From Anaerolineaceae bacterium UBA4890 (lineage in GTDB: Bacteria > Chloroflexota > Anaerolineae > Anaerolineales > Anaerolineaceae): a stretch of DNA of 37,776 nt. The first letter of the stretch is position 1. The number at the start of each line of letters is the position of its first letter. The notes beneath the pieces were generated by a model. The model worked only from the letters and a program-made list of their open reading frames with translations. It did no database searches and had not been told where the DNA came from. The position numbers were made by a program, and so were the translations under genes. The stretch covers positions 1 through 37,776 of the forward strand of contig DHCY01000002.1 of the NCBI GenBank assembly GCA_002399085.1, in the 5' to 3' direction. Shown here piece by piece: positions 34,202 to 37,776 of the stretch.

Positions 34202-35059
34202 TCAGGTATTATCTGACACCTCCCGCGCAATTCGATGTAAATAGGGCATGACCGTTCGGTCATATTGCGGAACTGGGCAGCCTAGTTCGCCGGCAACTTC
34301 GAAGGAAACCTTTTTGAACAGATCGCAAACCTCAAACAGTGCATTCCAGATGTTTTCATGGCTGTCGGCTCGCCAGCTGAGCATAAGTTGTTCCCAATCC
34401 GACTCGGGAATGTGCTTTTGTAAGTATTTGTAGTCTTTCCCGATACTGAAGTTGAAGCCCTGCTCAAGACCAGCCCGCCAGCTGAGCATGCGCATCAACT
34501 CGTTTCGTAGAATATCGAGATGTGCATTGGCATAAGGGATCTGACCCCGTGCCAGTCCTTTGGCAACATAAGGCGAGACCCACCAGAACTCATTGCAGCA
34601 ATCATCGAAAATTTCACAGGTGGGCGGCTTGAGCCAGTAATCCTCGTCTGTGCTCGGAGGCAATTGCGGCAAAAGCCCATCCTTGTCCAAAAGCACAATG
34701 TGCATACGGTCTGAACCAAGATAAACTTCAAGTTTCTCCAATGGAAACAAGGTCAGGTCGATACGGTTGCCATCCTCAAACAACATCAGGTAGGCAAACG
34801 AGCTGCTCTCCTTGGGTGGGATAAGCTGCATGGTATCGGGTTTTTGCATGATAATGCGCTCACCGAAAACCTCCAGCCAGTCGTCGTTCACCAGAAATGA
34901 AGCCATCTCTGTGACGATGAAAACAATATCAAAATCCTGGTACTTGTCCGTCGCAGCGTTGGGGTTGGCGCGTGAGCCGTTCATCCATACCACCCTTATG
35001 CGGTCATCCTGCCGGGCAAAATTGAGAATCAGGTCAAACATCTCTTGTTCTGTGCGCAT
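34202..35059 (-). CDS. ANT(6)-like aminoglycoside adenylyltransferase
   Basis: A 285-residue protein of the aminoglycoside 6-adenylyltransferase family (AadK/AadE-like), which transfers AMP from ATP to streptomycin. The nucleotidyltransferase core is WMNGSRANPN (28-30 GSR) followed by QDFDIVF (D42, D44), the metal-binding aspartates. The remaining helical domain matches the family in length (family about 280-300 residues). Whether it inactivates a drug or acts on another small molecule is not shown. AGGAA lies upstream. It is the last gene of a three-gene unit with the VOC and flavodoxin-like genes (gap 14 bp). Confidence 0.85.
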   Translation of the reverse strand: MRTEQEMFDLILNFARQDDRIRVVWMNGSRANPNAATDKYQDFDIVFIVTEMASFLVNDDWLEVFGERIIMQKPDTMQLIPPKESSSFAYLMLFEDGNRIDLTLFPLEKLEVYLGSDRMHIVLLDKDGLLPQLPPSTDEDYWLKPPTCEIFDDCCNEFWWVSPYVAKGLARGQIPYANAHLDILRNELMRMLSWRAGLEQGFNFSIGKDYKYLQKHIPESDWEQLMLSWRADSHENIWNALFEVCDLFKKVSFEVAGELGCPVPQYDRTVMPYLHRIAREVSDNT

Positions 35060-35073
35060 ATTTTCCTTAAAGA

Positions 35074-35457
35074 TCAGGCAACCAGTTCGATCAGATTCCC
35101 CTCGGGATCGGTGAGCACACTTTCATAATAGCCATCGCCGGTCAGACGCGGTCCGTTGATCAGCGGGCAGCCACTCTCTTGCAGCTTTGCAGTGAGCTGA
35201 TCGACCTTTTCGGGTGTGCCAAGTTTGAATGCGATATGAACGTAGCCAAGCGGGTGCTCGCCAGCCGCCTTGGGGCTCATCCCGGGTCGCTGCATAAGCT
35301 CGAGACGGGCGCCGTCATTGAAACTGAGAAAGTAGGTTTGCAGCCCGGTTTGAGGATTGTGATATTTATGGTGGGGTGTCGCAGCAAAATGCCGGACGTA
35401 AAACTCTTTCATTCGTTCAAGATCCTGCACGTAAAGGGCGACGTGTTCCAGTTTCAT
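35074..35457 (-). CDS. VOC-family (glyoxalase/bleomycin-resistance-like) protein
   Basis: A 127-residue protein with two beta-alpha-beta-beta-beta modules of the vicinal oxygen chelate superfamily. The first starts MKLEHVALYVQDLERMKEFY; the second has GYVHIAFKL and ends TDPEGNLIELVA. His5, Glu (LELM), His (YVHIAF) and Glu (LIELVA) are consistent with metal ligands. Family members include glyoxalases, dioxygenases and drug-binding resistance proteins; the substrate cannot be inferred. GAGG lies before the ATG. It is 2 bp after the flavodoxin-like gene and 14 bp before the ANT(6)-like gene. Confidence 0.88.
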   Translation of the reverse strand: MKLEHVALYVQDLERMKEFYVRHFAATPHHKYHNPQTGLQTYFLSFNDGARLELMQRPGMSPKAAGEHPLGYVHIAFKLGTPEKVDQLTAKLQESGCPLINGPRLTGDGYYESVLTDPEGNLIELVA

Positions 35458-35459
35458 TT

Positions 35460-35975
35460 TTACCTCGCTTTCAGACGCACATAGCGCAGCAAGTCTGTAA
35501 GATAATCACGATTGGTAAGGTCGATTGAAGTTTGTTTGGCTGACCGGGGAGCCTTACGCTTTCTTGCATCCATAGATGAGAAAAATTTCATCAACAGGCG
35601 ATCAAAAACCCCCATTTTTTCGTAGTTAATGCCGGAGATGAGGTAAAAAAAGTGAGCTGGTCTGACCTCACCCTGCCGGAAATTGGTTTTGAAAATCAGC
35701 TCTTCGTAACTTTCTCTGGTTGGGGTGGCGCCAGTGGCGAAAACCACCCAGGTTTTATTGGGGGAGTCTTTCATCCAGCGTTTGATTTTTCCAAGCCCGC
35801 GAATCTGCCCTGCATAAAGCCCGGCACCGTAAATGATCAACCCATAATCAGACAAGGTTTCCATTTCGAACTCAGAAAACGCAACCAGGTCACACTGCAG
35901 GTCTCCAGCGATCCATTCAGCATAGCGCTGAGAGAAACCGGTCTTCGATTTGTACAAGACGAGTACTTTTTTCAT
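35460..35975 (-). CDS. Flavodoxin-like protein (HemG/flavodoxin_5 type)
   Basis: A 171-residue flavodoxin-like protein starting KKVLVLYKSKTGFSQRYAEWIA, the FMN phosphate-binding P-loop. It continues with YGLIIYGAGLYAGQIRGLGK and VVFATGATPT, the flavin-contact loops. The C-terminal basic helix (MDARKRKAPRS) is like HemG-type protoporphyrinogen oxidases, but short flavodoxin-domain proteins of unknown role are equally likely. GAGGT lies upstream of the ATG. It is the first gene of the unit. Confidence 0.82.
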   Translation of the reverse strand: MKKVLVLYKSKTGFSQRYAEWIAGDLQCDLVAFSEFEMETLSDYGLIIYGAGLYAGQIRGLGKIKRWMKDSPNKTWVVFATGATPTRESYEELIFKTNFRQGEVRPAHFFYLISGINYEKMGVFDRLLMKFFSSMDARKRKAPRSAKQTSIDLTNRDYLTDLLRYVRLKAR

Positions 35976-36053
35976 TCATTACCTCGTCTATAAAGTTTAG
36001 CAGGAAAACAGCATCCAGGTGCCACATCTTTTGTTACCGGCAGTCTGTAGTAG

Positions 36054-36114
36054 GTCGGAATGAGACCACTCTGAAACCGTTGCCTAAGAATATCTCATGT
36101 GGTCTCACTCCGAC
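36054..36114. repeat. Inverted repeat element in an intergenic gap
   Basis: GTCGGAATGAGACCAC (36054-36069) and GTGGTCTCACTCCGAC (36099-36114) are near-perfect inverted copies (one mismatch) around a 29-nt spacer. It lies in the 262-bp gap between the flavodoxin-like and msrP genes. The shape suits a small miniature repeat or long terminator-type hairpin, but no T-run follows. Confidence 0.75.
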
Positions 36115-36237
36115 ATCACGAGTGTTGGCGTTTACGATGACGGGTGAAGTGGGGTGAATGGTTTCGCAAACAACCAGTAATTTGTCCACCTCACCGCCCT
36201 ACTGGTAATTATTAAATCAATTAGGTTTACGGACTTA

Positions 36238-37152
36238 CTAATACTCAACGGTCAAGTCCATGCCCTCATACAACTCAGCAACCTCGTCATACCCATTGAA
36301 CAACAAAGTCGGGCGGCGTTGACTCTCGCCGATACGGATCTCCGTCGCCTGGCTCCAGCGCGGATGGTCGACCGCAGGGTTCACATTGGCGTAAAAACCA
36401 TACTCGTGTGGAGCTAGACTCTTCCAGAGCGTCGGCGGTTCTTCTGCCACCAGGCTGATGCGGGATATTGACTTGATACTTTTGAAGCCATATTTCCATG
36501 GCACCACCAGCCGGATGGGCGCGCCATTCTGTTTGGCGAGTGGTTCATCGTACAGCCCGGTTGCCAGGATGGTCAGATCATGCCGGGCTTCATCCAGTCG
36601 CAAACCTTCAGAATAAGGCCAGGGGTAATTTGTCACCTGGGCTTGATTTGGCATTTGCTCTGGTCGGTAGACCGATTGGAACTGAACATATTTTGCGTCA
36701 GGGAGGGGTTGAACGTCATCCAACAACTTACTGAGGCGGAAGCCCTGCCAGGGCAAAACCATGGACCAGCCTTCCACGCAGCGCATGCGGTAGACATACT
36801 CGTCGATTTTGTATCGCTCGATCAGCTCTTGCAGTTGAAGCGTTTGCGGGTTGGCGACCAAACCGTCGATTGTAATTTCCCACGGGTCGATCACAAAATT
36901 TTCGGCACGTTCGTCATTGCCATACTTTGAAAAAGAAAACTCGTAAAAGTTTACGTAATCAAGTGCTTCTTCTTGCGCTGTGATAATGTCGGGGTCAAAC
37001 CCGGGTCTGGGCGTGCCCGGCACGCCAGGCTCACAGGCAGCCAACAGAAGCGCGGCAGAGGTGATCCCCATAGCGCGCAGGAACTCACGCCGGTTGAGGT
37101 AAAGCGCTTTGGGGGTTATCTTATCGCCAGGGATTGGTTGGATTCTTTGCAT
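36238..37152 (-). CDS. msrP: MsrP-like molybdopterin-dependent methionine sulfoxide reductase, Tat lipoprotein
   Basis: A 304-residue YedY/MsrP-type catalytic subunit containing the sulfite-oxidase-like molybdopterin fold. The Tat motif NRREFLR (RR at 21-22) is followed by a lipobox, LAAC (C40), so the mature protein is likely a membrane-anchored lipoprotein. The Mo-ligand cysteine is C125 in YRMRCVEGW, with WQGF next to it. Later motifs are GLYDEPLAKQNGAPIRLVVPWKYGFKSIKSI. It reduces oxidised methionine in exported proteins. The ATG at 37152 has a perfect AGGAGG and was preferred over the longer in-frame start at 37257, which overlaps the small upstream gene. No MsrQ heme subunit is next to it in the window. 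Confidence 0.93.
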   Translation of the reverse strand: MQRIQPIPGDKITPKALYLNRREFLRAMGITSAALLLAACEPGVPGTPRPGFDPDIITAQEEALDYVNFYEFSFSKYGNDERAENFVIDPWEITIDGLVANPQTLQLQELIERYKIDEYVYRMRCVEGWSMVLPWQGFRLSKLLDDVQPLPDAKYVQFQSVYRPEQMPNQAQVTNYPWPYSEGLRLDEARHDLTILATGLYDEPLAKQNGAPIRLVVPWKYGFKSIKSISRISLVAEEPPTLWKSLAPHEYGFYANVNPAVDHPRWSQATEIRIGESQRRPTLLFNGYDEVAELYEGMDLTVEY

Positions 37153-37172
37153 GGTCGAGCCTCCTGAGCTTA

Positions 37173-37391
37173 TCAACGAATACTTTGATATGTAACCTGG
37201 ATAACCGGCTTTTTCTTGCCTAGTAGCGCCAATGGTAAAAAGATCAAACCCAGGCACCCGGTTTTAATCAACGACCAGCCCCGGTCGATTGTTTGAACAG
37301 AAATAACGCGATAGCCGCGCCTTTCGTTCCGGGCAATTCCGCGGTTGGCTGCAGCCTGGCTGTAATAGTATTCAATTTTGGTTCTTTGCAT
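37173..37391 (-). CDS. Small conserved-looking membrane protein upstream of msrP
   Basis: A 72-residue protein with a GWSLIKTGCLGLIFLPLALLG hydrophobic segment and a C-terminal strand-like PVIQVTYQ. The N-terminal half (SQAAANRGIARNERRGYRVISVQT) is soluble. GAGGT lies upstream of the ATG. It ends 20 bp before the msrP ATG and is probably co-transcribed with it. Function is unknown. Its start context, TTTGCATGGT on the plus strand, is repeated at the msrP start. Confidence 0.68.
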   Translation of the reverse strand: MQRTKIEYYYSQAAANRGIARNERRGYRVISVQTIDRGWSLIKTGCLGLIFLPLALLGKKKPVIQVTYQSIR

Positions 37392-37407
37392 GGTGACCTC
37401 TGGTTGA

Positions 37408-37435
37408 ATAATACTTCATTTCGGTTATGCGTAAA
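37408..37435 (-). promoter_or_regulatory. Sigma70-like promoter of the small-protein/msrP unit
   Basis: On the minus strand, TTTACG (37430-37435), a 16-bp spacer and TATTAT (37408-37413), upstream of the 72-residue protein gene. The hexamers are imperfect. Confidence 0.4.
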
Positions 37436-37440
37436 TTCTT

Positions 37441-37548
37441 TTGTAGGGGCAAGTTTTTACGGTCGCCCAGCTCCGATATGGCGGAGTGGGGTGGGATAGA
37501 AGACCTCGTTTCAAACTCACTTTCAACCCACCCCATTCCGCCCTACAA
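37441..37548. repeat. Long imperfect inverted repeat
   Basis: TTGTAGGG (37441-37448) and CCCTACAA (37541-37548) form the ends. Inside, GGCGGAGTGGGGTGGG (37480-37495) pairs with CCCACCCCATTCCGCC (37527-37542), which differs by one base. It looks like a miniature mobile or palindromic intergenic element rather than a gene terminator. Confidence 0.75.
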
Positions 37549-37572
37549 GTCACATTGACGGTGTGGTGGGGT

Positions 37573-37776
37573 TTTAAAACAAAAAAATGATCCTGCTCGA
37601 AGTGCGTTGCCTACCGCTAGGCGGGACGTGGAACCGAGAACCTGATGTTACCTCATCCACCACTTCGTGGTCCCCCTTCTCCAAGGAGAAGGCTTTAAAC
37701 CAAAAAATGATACTGCTCGGAGTGCGCAGCCTCCCGATTCATCGGGACGTGGAACCGAGAACCTGGTGTTACCTCA
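37573..37776. repeat. Tandem repeat with 121-bp period, two copies, truncated by the window
   Basis: Copy 1 (37573-37655) and copy 2 (37694-37776) are closely similar 83-nt blocks; the last 35 nt or so differ at one base only. Between them lies a hairpin-rich spacer with ACCAC-TTC-GTGGT and CTTCTCC-AA-GGAGAAG. Each copy has its own small stem (CCGC/GCGG in copy 1, TCCCGAT/ATCGGGA in copy 2). The second block ends where the spacer would restart. Confidence 0.8.

Larger units (their letters stand above)
37392..37776. other. Intergenic region with inverted and tandem repeats
   Basis: No credible gene is present in this 385-bp edge region. It holds a promoter candidate for the small gene, a long imperfect inverted repeat (37441-37548) and two copies of a tandem repeat with a 121-bp period (from 37573). 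The second copy runs off the window. Confidence 0.7.

Noticed and set aside
34202..35059. Mobile resistance gene acquired on an element
   Set aside because: No transposase, integrase or terminal repeats flank the ANT(6)-like gene, and composition by eye matches its neighbours.
37573..37776. A CRISPR array at the right edge
   Set aside because: The 83-nt blocks are too long and the spacer is itself a hairpin-rich repeat, and no cas gene is present. It is a tandem repeat.

Overview
The window looks like chromosomal DNA of a monoderm, probably anaerobic member of the Chloroflexota (Anaerolineae-like). This is inferred from gene content; no rRNA or other phylogenetic marker was tested. Supporting signs are a ferredoxin-dependent 2-oxoacid oxidoreductase, several secreted proteins with Thr/Pro-rich 'TPTP' linkers, LysM/CAP and LCP-like envelope proteins, lipoproteins, a LuxR-HTH regulator tethered to the membrane, and no outer-membrane genes. 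Genes are densely packed. I see no rRNA, tRNA, CRISPR array, phage or transposase.

Layout. 1-2.8 kb: a NoeA-like methyltransferase and a DUF6056-like polytopic membrane protein, apparently the end of a glycan locus. 2.8-4.2 kb (minus): a secreted CAP/LysM protein. 4.4-5.4 kb: a membrane-bound GT2 glycosyltransferase. 5.6-9.5 kb: dnaE, the replicative polymerase, with an intact PHP domain and an acidic insert. 9.56-20.8 kb: nine tightly packed, mostly overlapping genes. They begin with homoserine dehydrogenase and folK and continue with two GT-C-like membrane proteins, a GT4, a Wzx-type flippase, a polysaccharide pyruvyl transferase and two tandem paralogous GT4 genes. This could be one long transcript making a surface polysaccharide.

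20.8-25.7 kb is an envelope and sensing block: a small lipoprotein, a highly repetitive secreted protein with a good RBS and terminator, a membrane-spanning LuxR-HTH/Kelch protein, and an M23-like metallopeptidase. 25.8-26.7 kb carries a PlsC-like acyltransferase. 26.9-29.6 kb is a complete four-subunit 2-oxoacid:ferredoxin oxidoreductase operon (ferredoxin, alpha, TPP-binding beta, gamma) closed by a clear terminator. 29.7-33.8 kb carries a bacterial PH-domain membrane protein, then a two-gene unit: a lipoprotein with a degenerate LCP domain and a secreted lysozyme-like protein. Both of the last two end in the same TPxPYP tail.

33.9-37.4 kb (minus) carries a YtxH-like protein, a three-gene unit (ANT(6)-like aminoglycoside adenylyltransferase, VOC protein, flavodoxin-like protein), and msrP with a small upstream membrane protein. 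The right edge holds inverted repeats and the start of a 121-bp-period tandem repeat.

The most unusual items are the Kelch/LuxR one-component protein with an extracytoplasmic CxxC and a palindrome around its own -10, the LCP-like protein lacking its signature arginines, the shared C-terminal tail, the hom-folK-headed glycan operon, and the hairpin-rich non-coding stretch at 22.9-23.1 kb.
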